DNA from: Dromaius novaehollandiae
Lineage: Eukaryota > Chordata > Aves > Casuariiformes > Dromaiidae
Direction: 5' to 3'
NCBI RefSeq assembly: GCF_036370855.1
Contig: NC_088102.1
Span: 71,123,601 to 71,187,600 of the forward strand
DNA length: 64,000 nt
A program made the translations under genes and the position numbers. This document shows, piece after piece, positions 26,277 to 39,400 of this stretch (the stretch's first letter is position 1; every line of letters starts with the position of its first letter). The notes below the pieces were generated by a model, which saw nothing but the letters and a program-made list of their open reading frames with translations, was not told the origin of the DNA and did no database searches.

Positions 26277-27364
26277 CTTTATAAGTGTAGATGTAAATGC
26301 CCATATTTTGTCCACTCTCTCTCTTCAGCATCGGAGATGGGGGAGGATATCTACTTAAATCCAGACATTCATAACAAATTGTTCCTGGGCCTCATTAATG
26401 AGGCTATAGGTTAAGAAATTTGTGTCCCGGGTGGACTTTGCTTGTTTTCAAGCTTCTATTCTCCACAGAGTGGAATACCTCCAAGGTCACAGAAATTAAT
26501 ATAAATGCAACACGAATACTAAAAGCTACAGAGAGGTCTTGTCTGCACTCTGGAAGCTGCGGAAACAAATGGTTCTCAGTACTTCATTAAAGGAACAAGT
26601 ACTAAAAAACACTCCTGACACTTGTTTGAAGGTGAATTTTAGCCATGCTCATATGCTCTGGAGGAAGAGCCAAACCCACCACAGTTCCTGAAAGTGCTGC
26701 GCTGACCTGTCTATGCTGGCTGCAGACCCTGACTGCCTGAGTTTTATGGAAGAAGTCACATCCAAGATGAGAAGGTATTTTGTATTCTGTTCATTCCTCA
26801 CCCTTCTTGGTCTGAACAGATGCGACATGAAAGAGCATCAGGTAGCTAAGATAAGTGAGCCTTTTCTTTGTTTTTTTTCCTTATGAACTTGAAGGCATTA
26901 AGATAGTTGAAAGAAAGGACCAGAGGTTTAAGATATCTCATTTATAGCAATGAGGCTGAGAATGGCAGAAGGAATCTAACACAGGGAGAGGGCTCTGCTG
27001 CTTGAAATTATAGATGACATGAAACAGGGAGATGTGTAGATGTTCAGTCTCTTCACAGCTGCCATTGCAATGGCAAGGGATGATCGTGGTGGCCAAGGCA
27101 ACAGGAGCCACATTACACTAATGTGTGTATGATTTTCTCTGTCTGCCCCGCTCTGCTCCTCACATGTATTCCTTTACGGCTTTGGTGATGCATCCAAGTT
27201 AGTTCCCCAGTCATTATTGTACTGCTACGACTTCTTTTTCTATGGAGTAGTCAAAGCAGTGTATACTGAAAACTGTATTTTCATGTCAGCTTAAAAAGAA
27301 AAGTGCACACGCTTTTATTTTGCTTTGATTTGCATAGGGAAAACAAAAATCAACAGGAAATACT

Positions 27365-27450
27365 TGTGACACTAAGAAAGATACTCAAGAAAGTTAGATG
27401 GTAACCAGGGATGACTGTGGAAAAAAGGTTGTTTTTGCTTTTGGTGAATC
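27365..27450 (+). repeat. 86-bp direct repeat, right copy
   Basis: Second copy of the 26191-26276 segment, about 1.17 kb downstream in the same orientation. The right copy lies about 530 bases before the 3' splice site of the next OR, so it falls in that gene's putative upstream intron or promoter region. Confidence 0.92.
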
Positions 27451-27954
27451 GAAATACAGCAAGTCAAAATGTTTCACATTGTTTTATTTTTCAAAAATGT
27501 TGGTTTTTCCCCCCTTTATTCTTTTCAAAATGTACCTGAAATTCACCAAGGAAAAAACAGCATACATTAAGTATTTTAATTAAAAAAAAAAAAAAAGGTT
27601 ATCACTGAAAAATGCCCAGTGTATTGACTTTCTACCTGTGCTAAATGTTGCCAGGAATGCACAGATAGAAAGCTACATAAGAGATGAAATGCTGAATTAA
27701 GCCCAGGTGGGTATTCTCGCTGTATGTTTGACAGCTAGGTTTTGGCTTTAGTTTCCTTTTAAAGTCATCGGACAGAGGCCTTCCAAGAATGACTCAGAGT
27801 CTAACTGACATTTTATGACTTACCTATAGGAAGTACTTTGTCTCCCTTCAGTGATATAGGGGAAGCTGGTCACTGAAGTGCCAAAATCAGATGACTGAAG
27901 CGGCAGGATTGTAAAGCTCAGTTTCTCCCACCCCTCTTCTAACCTTGCTGTTTT

Positions 27955-27980
27955 CTGTCATTTTTTTCTATCCCCCGCAG
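27955..27980 (+). promoter_or_regulatory. Predicted 3' splice site before the OR coding exon at 28000
   Basis: A long pyrimidine tract ending in CCCCCGCAG at 27980. It is the strongest acceptor-like signal among the OR loci in this window and decides the start at ATG 28000. Confidence 0.7.
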
Positions 27981-27999
27981 GTTGAATGTGTTACAGAAA

Positions 28000-28929
28000 A
28001 TGATCCCCGAAAATTACACTGAAGTGACAGAGTTCATTCTCTCAGGGCTGACAGACTGCCCAGATCTGCAGGCCCCTCTTTTCTTCGTTTTCCTGGTGAT
28101 GTACACTGTCACGCTCTTGGGAAACTTTGGAATGATTATATTAATCAGGGCAGACCTTCATCTTCACACTCCCATGTACTATTTCCTCAGCCACTTGGCT
28201 TTTGTTGACATTTGCTATTCCTCTGTCATCATCCCCCAAATGCTGGTACATATCTTGGAAGAGGAGAAAACCATTGGTTTCTCAGGGTGTGCAGCCCAGC
28301 TGTGCTTCTTTGTTGTCTTTGGGATTGCCGAGTGCCTTTTGCTGGCCGTCATGGCATGCGACAGGTATGTGGCCATCTGTAAGCCCCTCCTGTACCCTGT
28401 CATTATGTGCGGGCAGACATGCAGATGGCTCGTAGTTGGTTCCTATGCAATCAGCATTTTGCATGCAGTGACACATGCCACTTTCATCTTTACTTTTTCC
28501 TTCTGTCGAGCCAATATTATCAACCATTACTTCTGCGATATTCCCCCACTCTTAGCTCTTTCCTGCTCTGACACCCACACCTATGAGGTCATTGTCTTTG
28601 CTCTTGTCAGCATAAATTGTCTCAGCACAATGACAGTCATCTTTGTCTCCTATATTTATATCCTTCCCACCATCCTGAGGATCTGCTCTCCAGAGGGCAG
28701 GAGAAAAGCCTTCTCCACCTGTGCCCCCCACCTATTGGTTGTCACCATGTTTTATGGGGTGATTTTGTTCATGTACCTGCGCCCCAGCTCCACCTACGCA
28801 TTGGCCAAGGACAAAGTGGCCACGCTGTTTTACACAGTCATGACTCCCATGCTGAACCCCTTCGTCTACAGCCTGAGGAACAGTGACGTGAAGGTTGCCA
28901 TGAAAAGAGCAGTTCAGAGGATGCAATAA
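28000..28929 (+). CDS. Olfactory receptor, class II, family 5/8-like, complete
   Basis: An intact OR of 309 residues starting [22 protein letters not shown]. The N-glycosylation site is NYT at 5-7; LLGNFGM marks helix 1; [37 protein letters not shown] and [12 protein letters not shown] are conserved landmarks. The motif after helix 3 is [10 protein letters not shown]: Cys replaces the usual Tyr before DRY. The start is ATG 28000. The frame is open to 27982 but only through a TTG codon, and an excellent 3' splice site (pyrimidine tract then CCCCGCAG ending at 27980) sits just before it, leaving 19 untranslated bases. The family 5/8 group is inferred from overall motifs. Confidence 0.95.
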   Translation: MIPENYTEVTEFILSGLTDCPDLQAPLFFVFLVMYTVTLLGNFGMIILIRADLHLHTPMYYFLSHLAFVDICYSSVIIPQMLVHILEEEKTIGFSGCAAQLCFFVVFGIAECLLLAVMACDRYVAICKPLLYPVIMCGQTCRWLVVGSYAISILHAVTHATFIFTFSFCRANIINHYFCDIPPLLALSCSDTHTYEVIVFALVSINCLSTMTVIFVSYIYILPTILRICSPEGRRKAFSTCAPHLLVVTMFYGVILFMYLRPSSTYALAKDKVATLFYTVMTPMLNPFVYSLRNSDVKVAMKRAVQRMQ

Positions 28930-30084
28930 ATGCAATATGTTAACGAAGGAAGCTGGTGACCAGGAAAGCATTTTCCTATTGCCATTATAGAACTCCCAGT
29001 TGCGAAGAAATCCGTATGACGCTGTACTGAAATTTGGTGGAAGAAAATCATATCCAGGCCATACTGGATGAAGAATTTCAGCTGAAAAATGATGGAAACA
29101 CTTTGCTTTGACATTTATTAAATACGAGTTTTGCTTGGAAATTCTGGAAATAACTCTAGCTTTTATTTTAAAATGGCATGCTTGGTATTGAAATTGTCCT
29201 AAATAAAGTGAGCAAGTATAAAAAAGGAGGAAAATACCCTCAAACTAAATTAAATAATAAAAGTAAGTTAGAGTAATATTTCTGTAACTGATGAGACCAC
29301 ATACACAGGGAAATGTTACCAAAATGAAAATCATCCTCTCCTCCTGCAAAGACAGGGAAATAATTAAGTCAGCTTTGTTTAATGCACTAAGAAAGTAAGC
29401 CGTTTGGGGGGCTGATGGTAAAGCAAAACGTTGGCTAGTCATCTAGTTCCTATGTGAGTATTTGCTTTGGAATATCTCTTATTGAGAGCAGTGCTTATTA
29501 AAGGATATGAAATACCACTTGAGTTTAAGAGAATGTAGCCTGGAGACCCTCTGTGTCTCAACATGTAGGAGACATGGAGACGACTGTGCTGATGTTTGGA
29601 GGGTTCCACTCTGTCATCAGGTTGAGCCCCTTGATGGGTTTCCTGAAGAGGCAAGATGATGGATTCCCGTGTGACCTCAAGACAGGAAAGGGAGGGTTGG
29701 ATACTGGCACAGAGAGACACTCAAGGCATGTGAGGGGTTAGATGAATTAGATTTGATGAAGGACTTGCACTCCAAACTGTGTCGGGTGCCCCAGAGCCAT
29801 GTGGAGGGGTCGCTGATGGGAGGCTGCTGGAAGGATGGGTTGGACGCCCAGGCAGGACTCACTTTGTGTATCCTAAGGCCCCCTTTTATCTGCTAGAACT
29901 ATTTTCTTATCTTGACTATGCAAAGCTTGAGTAGTTACTGGCTGCAAAGCAGCTAGATGTTGTTTAGAAAACAGAATAGGCATGTCTGGCCCTGGCCGGT
30001 TTCGGTCAGTGTGTAGAAAGCACATACTGGGGCAGCTATCACATACTCTGCCGCTCACCTGACTCCTCACCATATCTCCTGCAG
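28930..30084. other. Spacer between an intact OR and an OR remnant
   Basis: About 1.15 kb without a recognised gene. The 5' two thirds of the neighbouring OR remnant would be expected at its right end, but I find no OR motif there, so that part appears deleted or decayed beyond recognition. Confidence 0.5.
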
Positions 30085-30424
30085 GTGCTTTCTCCACACT
30101 GCCTCATCATCATCTTCTCTTATTTCTATATCCTCTCTGCTCTGCTGTAGATCTGCTCTGTTGAGGGCAGAACCATAGCCTTTTTTAACATGCTCGTCTC
30201 CCCTGGTGGCAGTAACCGTCTTCTGCAAGACACTGCTCTTCGCCTCCTTATGACCTGGATCTTGTCATTCCCAGCACAAGGGCAAGGTGCCCTCACTGTT
30301 TTACATGGTGATGATCCCAGGGCTGAACCCCCTCATCTACAGCATGAGGAACCAGGAAGTGAAGGCTGCCCTGAGGAGAGTGATCGGTACAAAATTATTT
30401 TTCTGGAAAAAACAATTAATTTGA
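30085..30424 (+). pseudogene. Olfactory receptor remnant (helix 5 to C-terminus)
   Basis: The 3' third of an OR is recognisable. CLIIIFSYFYILSALL (helix 5) is followed by a stop, then ICSVEGRTIAFFNMLVS in place of the usual FSTC segment, then VAVTVFCKTLLFASL in a second frame. [32 protein letters not shown] in helix 7 ends at a stop at 30422-30424. At least one in-frame stop and frame changes are present, and the region coding for helices 1-4 is absent. It follows the intact OR at 28000 in the same orientation. Confidence 0.9.
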
Positions 30425-33400
30425 TTTTCAAATAATATGTATTGTGAAAACAATTATTTTGAAAAGTCTGGAGCCAAACTCTTCTCTCTCAGAAGTACAG
30501 CAGTACTGAACTGAAGAATACATATTAAAAGGAGAAACACAGGAGGAAGGTGGTGGGCAAGCTGTCAACCTTGAAACAGGAGTCTGGGACAAATGAGAAT
30601 TTTCATTTGCTTGTGGAGGGGTAAATTACAGCAGTCATTGGCGACAGTTGTTACAGCTCAGGCTTTGTACAGCACCTCACAAAACAGGGCACTTTATTGT
30701 GATTTGGACTCTTAACCTGTTTGAAACATCAAAAATACTTGTGAGTGTGGATAGCCCACTGAGGCAGGAGGCAGCAATTTCTGTAACCCACAGTACCAAA
30801 AGGTAAGATGTGTAAGAAAATTATCTAGCTGCCTTTGTATCCCCTTCTTCAGGGATTCAATGTCCATTTACAGAGCGGTTATTTCAAGACTCAGGGAAGG
30901 TTAGCATTGACAGTGCTCGTGCTTTATCAACATGCACTAAATTTTCTGCCCTCATGTGTCCACCATCTCTGCAAATGCTGCAATATTGACAGTAGTGCAA
31001 TTCCTCTCCAAAATTTGTTGTTTTTATAGGCCCCCACAGCCTGTATTTTTATTCTTGTGTTATTTCTCCTTGCTCAGTCCTGCCTTGGTGAGGGATAGTT
31101 ACTCCAACTCAGTGACTTCCTCAGCTGCAAGTGGCTGAGGGACAGGATGAATAGTCAAGGAGTGTAACTGCACACTGACCCTATTCTTGTGTATACATGC
31201 TTTTTTGTCCACTGTCAGGAGCAGCATACTGTACTGGATGAACCTTTCCTATGACTCATTGAGGGTTTTTTTGTATCATATCTAGAAGGATAATGTTAAT
31301 GAAAGTTCTGTAAACATTTTCCTCTCTCATCTTAACCCCCAAACACCTAAATTTTCATCAGTTGCCTGTAAGTCACAAGGCTGTTGTCAAAGGCACTGAC
31401 TATTCATACTTGTGAGAGGTTCACAGAAACCCTGGGTGATGTTCAATATGATGACGTTAAGCTATGTAAGATCTTGCTGTATTTGGTCTAGCTTTTCAAT
31501 GGCTCTTTTATTTCCAGTGCTTTATGGTTGAATGAATAGTCTATCATGTGTTGTCTTGCACATAAGTGTATTAACTAACTGCATCCTTTGAGACGGATGA
31601 TAAACACAGAGTTTCTTTTGCCAGTACCATAGAGGCCTTATGTGCTTGGTCTAAGGAACTTTCTCAGTTTCTAAGCAACTCAGAGAGAGAGGGATCTCAG
31701 AAAGACATTCATCATATGTATATTTGACATCTGTCTTAGGAAGAGATCAATGATTGAATACTGGACACAAATTTTAACTAGCTCTTTTTAAGAAGGTTAT
31801 AAACTGTTCTATAGCTTTTACAAAGGTAAGACAGACACCTTAGCAATGCTTACTCTACAAATAAATTTCTGCAGCTGTAAGCTGCTAATAAGCTTTTTCC
31901 AGTGCAAAGTGCCGGTATTTCTTGTGCTTTATTTAATCAGAAGTTAAGCTTTTGCATAAGCTTAGAATGAAAACTCCTCAACTATTTTAGAAGATGAGGA
32001 ATTCCCAATGCAAAAATGTTATGAAGACATTGCCCAGAATTTTAGACTTCTACTGATCTTGCAGATTCTGGGGTTTCTTCTTTTATCTAACTGTAAGTCT
32101 CACAATAAAATTGATGAACAAAGTTTTCCTGAGTTCATGCATTGCTTTCACAAGTACACTGGACTTTTGGGAAACACCACATGCAATCAAGAACACATGC
32201 TTATACCTTCCTACCTGTTGTGTTGGGGCAGGAAATGGCAAATTCCCTCAGGAAAGTGCACATAGTGGAGCAGAAAGGAATAAGGCATATCTCATCCCTC
32301 AGAAGGAGCAGGGATATTTAGTTAGACAAAGTAAAGAGTTACCTCACCCATATTCCCACCTCAGATTTCATTGGGTTTGATTTTAGCTTTTTTGTGTTAA
32401 AAGTAATTCTTGGGATGCTAATGAGATTTTATTCTAAGATGGCCTGTACTTCTAGTTAAGATCTAAGCTCTGCTTCGCCTTTTGCAGTCCTTTGTGCTCA
32501 GCTTTGGTAGCAAAACCAGTTTTCCCTGTCTGTGGTGTACGCACCTACATACCGGTGTAAAAGGCTGTGTGCCCAGGCGCTTGTTAAAATTAGCAGAGAG
32601 AAAGCCATTACAATATGTGGAGCCTCAAAAGCAAATCAGGTCACTCTGAAGTAGACACCAGTGAGCACCTACTGAATTGCCCTCTCAACTACGCTGCTTA
32701 CATTAATTACACCTCTGTTGATTGTAAGGAGAGCTATACACCTAGCTCACCTGTAGAAGCTTACATTTGCATGCCAATATTGAGATCTCTGAGTCTCTAA
32801 CTGAATCTTGCCTCTATAGTCAGATGAGCTGAATTCCACCCTAGATTTTCCCTATCTAGTCTTGGCACAAGTACTGTACCATAAAGGAAGTTCACGGTTG
32901 CTCAGAGATACAGCTTATGGATTTATGGAACATTTGTGTAATGTCTTACACACAGACACAGTTTTACTGGGTTCCAAGCATGTCATAAATAATGCACCTA
33001 TCATCGCATGAAATCAGCCATTCTCTAAGGATACCTCTTTCCCTCCATGGACTGTAGATTGATAACTAGCTTAGACTAGATGCCTAATTTTTGGTTGGTT
33101 CAAGTCCAGTGAAATTAATTCCTTCCAGACAGAAGACCAGGAGATTGTATACATATTTTAATTAGAATTTTGATTTTCCACCAAAAAAAAAAAAAAAAGT
33201 CCATGAAGATGATATGATTAAGCTAGGGAACTAATAGATAACTCTTTACCCATGTTATGCAGTTTAACCATTAGATGGAGACAAATCATCGTGATCTTAA
33301 GCAGATAATTTTGTCAATCAAACTCTTAGCAAATATTAAAGTTGTGGGAGAAATAAGCTTACAGCTGAATCCTGATAAGGTTATTGCCCATGTTGGGAAG

Positions 33401-35448
33401 CCTATTCATGATGAAAGTAGGATTTAGCACTATACTAATGGCCTTGAGAAATAGTATTAATCAGTTTGCAGTCGAAGGGAATATTAGAAACATTACCAGC
33501 AGTGTGTAAAATACCTATACAGCAAATTGTTTCATGAAGGCAGTTCATGAAACTGAGACAACATTTCAGCTGTTTGTTCTACTCTCTCTCCCTTGAGAAG
33601 ATCAGGGTCTCCTGTGCCCACAGCATAAGTATAAAATCTCTGGCAGCTCCCAGCAGCAGTATTTTACAAATCATGGAAAAGACCATTTCTTTCCCTGGTA
33701 GGTGAGTTTCATGATAAATTCAGTTCCCTCACATTTTCCCTCAGTCATGTAGCAACAGTTTCAGATCAACTGCCTTGTTAGAAGGCTTAATTTTAGGTGC
33801 ACTGAAGGAAAAGTTTTATTCATCAGGATAAAACAAAAGAAAAAATATGAAAATGTCTTTGAAAATAAAAGTGGAACTTAATTTTTAAAGGTACCCAAAA
33901 TATTGATCTGGAAATACAAATCTCTTGCAGTTATACATCAGAAGTCTGTTAGAAGGTGTTAAGGTTCCCATGCCTTCTTGTATGAGGATGGTCAACAAAC
34001 TGCAAATAGGAAGAAACAGCAAGGTCTACGTAACCATGAGATATTTATTTTAGGGCAGAAACAGCCTTTTTCTCTTCTACCAGTATAATCTAGAATTGTC
34101 TAAGCTCAGTGATAGTTTGTAAATAAATTGCAGTGTTACTCTGTCTCCATGTAACTCAGCTTGCCTAACTTTAAAATTCCAGGAATGGCTGCTTGTCACC
34201 TAATGTAAGGGACATAAGTCATGACCTTAGTCAGTCTACGTGCCTGTAGAGTGAAGGAAGAGGCATATCCAGGAAATGATGTATCCTGCCTATCGCTCTC
34301 TAATGATTACAAATGGACTTGAGATGCCTTAAACAGACATTAGGCAGCTAAATGTAGGTGCAAAGCCTTCCAGCTGCAGTGTCTGGGAATACAGTTGGGA
34401 ACGGAAGATTTATTTTTCTGAATCCCCAAATTCAGCCTGAACCATTTGGCTGCCTATCCTGAATGGTTCAGAGTTTTTTGTTGCTGTTGTCTTTTTTGGG
34501 GAGGGGGTGTTTTGCAAGAACATATACATTTATAGTTTCATTTGTCTACATAGTATTGAAATTTGCAGTTATTTTAGTGATTTGTACCAGCATGTCTTTT
34601 GTTAGATCTCCTTTGTAAATAAAAGGGTGGACAAGATAGAGCTGTCCTTACTAGAGTTCATATTGGCACAAGCAGAAATGAATCTTTACTTTTACGCAGT
34701 TAAGTTAAACTCATCATCTTTTTAGAAATATGAAACTAGCACTCAAAACTCAATTTCTAGGGATTATATTTGGGGGAATCTATTCTTGGGAATGTATTAG
34801 AAAATATAATTTAAATAATTCAATTTAGAGTTTCAACCAAAAGAAGTATGTGAGGATTTTTTTTTAATTGTTCCAATATTTAAAATAGTTCTTTTTGTTT
34901 TCATAACTAACTTTCAGCTTAAAAATTGATCTACTTCAGAAAAGAACCTCCTCTCCCCCAATACTTTGGAAAGAATTAAGAAAGAAAATAAAAGAAAAAA
35001 AAGATGAGCAACATGCAATAGTAAATCAAAAAAGTCATTCTAAGCCCAAGTTCTGCCTGATCTTCATACCTTCTGCTTCACTCAGGTGAATATCTAGCGC
35101 TTACTGTATGTTAAGCAGTATGTTTTCCCTGAGTGATGCATCATATAAAACACTCCTAGATACCCATATTATGCTCTGTGCTCTGAGATGAAAATGTTAC
35201 TTAAGAACCTATTTCATATGCATGTCACTGAGTATATCTGCTTTATAAGGAAGATTTCCTTATATGGAATTCTCTTTACTAATCTCTCTTTGAATGTCCT
35301 CCTAAACTTTTGTGGATGGTTATGCTCTAAGTCACTGCTTTCCCCCCTGGATATTATGTCAGATACTCATGTTATCATTCTCTTGAACAGGGAAGGATGA
35401 ACTGTGTTTATTCATTGCTTAACCAGTAAGACTTGCTGATCCCTCCAG
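30425..35448. other. Intergenic spacer
   Basis: About 5 kb of AT-rich sequence with no recognisable gene. A 16-base A run lies at 33183-33198. The upstream exon(s) and promoter of the OR at 35485 presumably lie toward its right end. Confidence 0.55.
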
Positions 35449-35480
35449 CAACACTTACCTAAAGGGTAAACATGAAGTAA
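35440..35480 (+). promoter_or_regulatory. 3' splice site and minimal upstream open frame before the OR at 35485
   Basis: CCCTCCAG ending at 35448 is a plausible acceptor. Between it and the OR start lies a two-codon upstream frame (ATG AAG TAA, 35472-35480), ending four bases before the OR ATG at 35485. Such a minimal upstream frame can reduce or modulate initiation; whether it acts here is inference. Confidence 0.4.
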
Positions 35481-35484
35481 GGAA

Positions 35485-36430
35485 ATGTCTGAAGAAAACT
35501 GTACTGCAGTGACCGAGTTCATTCTCTTGGGTTTCATCAACCGTCCAGAGCTGGAGTTACCTTTGTTTGTGCTCTTTCTATTCATCTATGTTACCACTTT
35601 GGTGGGGAACATTGGCATCATTCTGCTCATTCAGTTCAATGCCTGCCTTCATAGCCCCATGTACTATTTCCTGAGCAATTTATCTTTCTTGGACCTTAGC
35701 TATTCATCTACCATTTGTCCCAAGATGCTGGTGAATCTGTTAGCAGAGCAGAAGACCATTTCTTTAACTGGTTGTGCAACACAGATGTTTCTCTTTGCTG
35801 CCTTTGCTGATGCTGAGTGCCTCCTTTTGGCTGTGATGGCCTATGACCGCTATGTGGCCATATGTCATCCTCTTCTCTATGCAGTTGTCATGTCCCGCAG
35901 GGCCTGCACCTTCATGGTAGCTGGGGCTTATCTCAGCGGGGGTCTGACCTCACTGATACACACGTTTCACATTCACGCTGTCGTTCTGTGGGCCCAACAC
36001 CATCGATCATTTCTTCTGTGACATTCCCCCACTGCTGAAGCTCTCCTGCTCCAACATACATGTCAACGAGGTCCTTCTCTTTGCCCTGTGTGGCTTCATA
36101 CAAACCAGCACCTTCCTGATCATCGTTGCCTCCTACGCCTGCATCCTTTGCACCATCCTCCAAATCCATGCAGTGGAAGGCAGACACAAAGCCTTCTCCA
36201 CCTGCACCTCCCACCTGATGGCCGTTGTGTTATTCTATGGCTCCCTCCTCTTCACGTATTTACGGCCTCGCTCCAGCTACTCGCTGGACACAGACAAAGT
36301 GATTGCTGTATTTTACACTGTCGTCTTTCCCATGCTGAACCCTCTCATCTACAGCCTGAGGAACAAGGAAGTAAGGGAAGCCCTAAGAAGATCAACAGAG
36401 AGGAAAGTGTTTTCTCAGTCATCTGCTTAG
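35485..36430 (+). pseudogene. Olfactory receptor with a single frameshift, otherwise complete
   Basis: The N-terminal part ([17 protein letters not shown]..., NCT glycosylation site, [44 protein letters not shown]) reads open through helix 4. At about 35965-35973, in the second extracellular loop, the frame changes by +1 (or -2), so the first frame ends at 36021. In the other frame the receptor continues normally: [39 protein letters not shown] and [21 protein letters not shown], to a stop at 36428-36430. Total span is 946 bases against about 945 for an intact gene. With only this lesion it is either a very young pseudogene, a segregating null allele, or an assembly error. It belongs to the family 5/8 group by motif. 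Confidence 0.92.
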
Positions 36431-39400
36431 CTGGAAAAAAAGAGAATGAAGAGACTATAGGGTAGTTGTGGTGCAGCATGCCACAAAAACATACAAAAGT
36501 CCACTCACTAAATGCAGGTATCTATGTTACTTGTGTTTCCATCTAAACTAATTTCCCTAGGTTCGCATTGTAGTTACTGGAAGAAAACAGTTTAGGGGAT
36601 TATTCGTCTCATCCTAAAGCAGAAAGCTAAAATAGGTCAGATGAATTGTATCTCGAAAGAACACATTTCTCTGCATGCCTACAAAAGAAATCCGTCCCAG
36701 ATGTGTACATCTACATTTTCGGTGCTTACCCTTAGTGAGATTGCTCTCAACCCATATATTTTAAAGTAGAGTCCAATTGATATGTCTACTGTGTAAGAGT
36801 GCGTTGTATGTTTTTAAAAACAGCACACTTGAACCTTGCATTTTGGAGAAATCTTTGGCTGATTTAACAGACAGCTCTGCCATACATTTTGCAGAGTTAT
36901 TTCATAACACTGATTCAGAAGCCTAAGTGAGATCCCCTTTTCTCTTTGATTATGCTACATTATTGATTACACACTGTAATAGATGTGTGTAGGAATTAAC
37001 CCTCCAACAAGTGGTGATGACAGCTGATGGGAAGGATCCTATTATGGGATTTGAGACTAGCCCACATTGAAGGTCTTCTGGAATATGATCTGTGTATATT
37101 TTTGATTGCACATGTCTAACTTCTGAATAAAGGGAAGGCAAACTTTCAGGGCATTTGTCTTCCTTCTTTGATGGAGTGAATGCCATCATATTCTTTTTTT
37201 CCTGTTTTTTGAGGAGTCAAGCATGTTTCTCTCAGCTTGCGATGAAGAATGAGACTAAACTTCCAATTTCAAGGTCTCTCTGGCTTTTAAAGCATTTTGT
37301 CCCTGTGGTTTGTGCTAGTGCTGAATGAAAACACTTTATGCTGAAAAGATGGTTGTTCACTATCATTGCTTACAGGTTCTCAAAGGGAATCAGCAGAGGT
37401 GCTTAGGACTCTATGAGTCTTCGAAGTCAGTGGCGTGACTGAGTGGATATTTGAGGCAATGCATCTTGCCCTGTTCTACAAATGGGAGCAACACAGGCCT
37501 CTATATCAAGGAAGTGAAGATGATGAAAGGAGACATACACTAAAACAATGTTTGTAACCATGACAATGGTGCTGCCTAACTTCAGTTATCAATCTGAAAT
37601 TTGTCTCACTTAAATTTAATAGAAATGTTTTCACTGGCAAATGCAAAATCTAAAAAGTAGACATCTACATCTGAGCTGATCTTTCAGAGTCCCTCTAGAG
37701 TTAATGGAGAAAAAAATATATTTTTAGGGGCATGACTCATTTGTAACTTATATGGACATGTAATACACTAAACAAATCATGCTTTAGAAGTGCCGATTTT
37801 TTCCCCATTGCATAGAAAGTCAGTGTAGGGATCACTACTTCAAAGGCAGATATCTACATTGTAGACCTACAACAAACCCCACTCAAGACATTTGGAACAA
37901 GGTATCCACTCTGAAAAAGTCTCATAGTCTCTCTACAGTCAGTGCAGAGTTACAGGTTTCTGAGAAACTTTAGCTGAATCATCTGTAAAAATGGTCATGG
38001 TCAGTGAGGTGATTTGAATGACTAGTCTATACCACGTGGCTGGTCAGATGACTAGTGCTAGGGAAGCTGGGAGCCCAGATTCTCATACATCAATTGGGAA
38101 GGGCATCCAAGTGTGATCTGGGCAGTAGGAAGATTAGGGCATTCTCTGGGGGCATTTCTCGCTCTGCATATATACAGAACAGGAAGGGTTAGGTCCTAAT
38201 TAAGCCATGTGAATTACTTCTAAGATAGTTTAATGAGGCTCTATAAGAATAACTCTGCCTGTCTCTTTTTCTCTCTCTCTCTGTGTTTGTCTTGCCTCCA
38301 TGGAGGGGAGACCATGGTGGAAATCCTGGCCCTGCTTATGTGGAGGTTAAGTCTATCCCTCATTTCAGTGGGACAAGGGTTTTATCTTTGAATTTTATGC
38401 AGAGGCTTCATGCTCTTTCTTGTTCTCATGCAGAGACCTTGATGAATGACTCAAAAGAATGTGTTCCGTGATGGTGCGATGTCCCAGGCAAAGGACAGTA
38501 ACTTCATGCAGATTCGTGGGGACTGAAGGAGGAGTGGCAGATGACTACTATATACGTTGCTTGTCTCAGTTTTTTAAACCCTCTGAATTACATGTTCACA
38601 ATTGACTAGTGGTTTCATACGTCCCGGATTTATAGGACTTGGACAGGGCAATGGTACTATCTCTCTTTCGTAAATACAGAGCCGAGGGAGAAGGCGGCTA
38701 AATTCAACCTCCCTCAAGTATTTATGCAGCTAATTTCTACAGAGGTGCCTGAATCTCATTGAAATTAGTCACTTTTGAAACCAATAAGCTTTTCAGTGGG
38801 CATAGGGTCTAGATCTCACCTAACTTAAACACAGACGGCCAATTTTGAGCCCACCTGAGAAGTTGTTGCAAAGACCAGTTCCATTCCATCTTAAAATAGG
38901 AACCAAAGAGAGGCTTGGATGAACAGACCTCTGTGGTTATGCCTTGCTTTTTCAAAGATGACATTTTCTAAATTGGTATAAGCGATTAAGACTGAAAATG
39001 TTTCCACAGGTAGCAATCACTTATGACATCGATCAGTCAACAAAACATCTCAAGCAGGCAACACAAGGCATCAGAGACGTCGCATATCTTTTCAAGACGA
39101 CGGGATGTGGTTAGCTCCTGTCCCTCAGGAGATGTAAAGCACAGTATAATTGCCTTTTTTGGTGTGTCTGGGCTGTTAAATATGTAATTGCTTCAGATTT
39201 TCCTGTGTGTATTAACACACAGGTCCATCTAAATGGGTATATTTTGGAATTAAGAATAAAAAATGAGGTGAGACAGTTGAGGCATAAATAAGATGGATAA
39301 CTCTTTTTATTTGTTCCTGTAGAAACTAGATTTAAGCTTACTTTGATAAAAAAAAGTATTCACTGAGTATTGCATGTTGATTATTTGATTCGCATGAGTT

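Larger units (their letters stand above)
21991..27980. other. Intergenic spacer between divergent ORs
   Basis: About 6 kb of AT-rich sequence between a minus-strand and a plus-strand OR, so it should contain both promoters and both sets of non-coding exons. It holds TA/CA-rich simple sequence (23851-23886), an A-rich AAAAC-type tract (24039-24071) and an 86-bp direct repeat pair (26191-26276 and 27365-27450). I recognise no gene. Confidence 0.55.
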
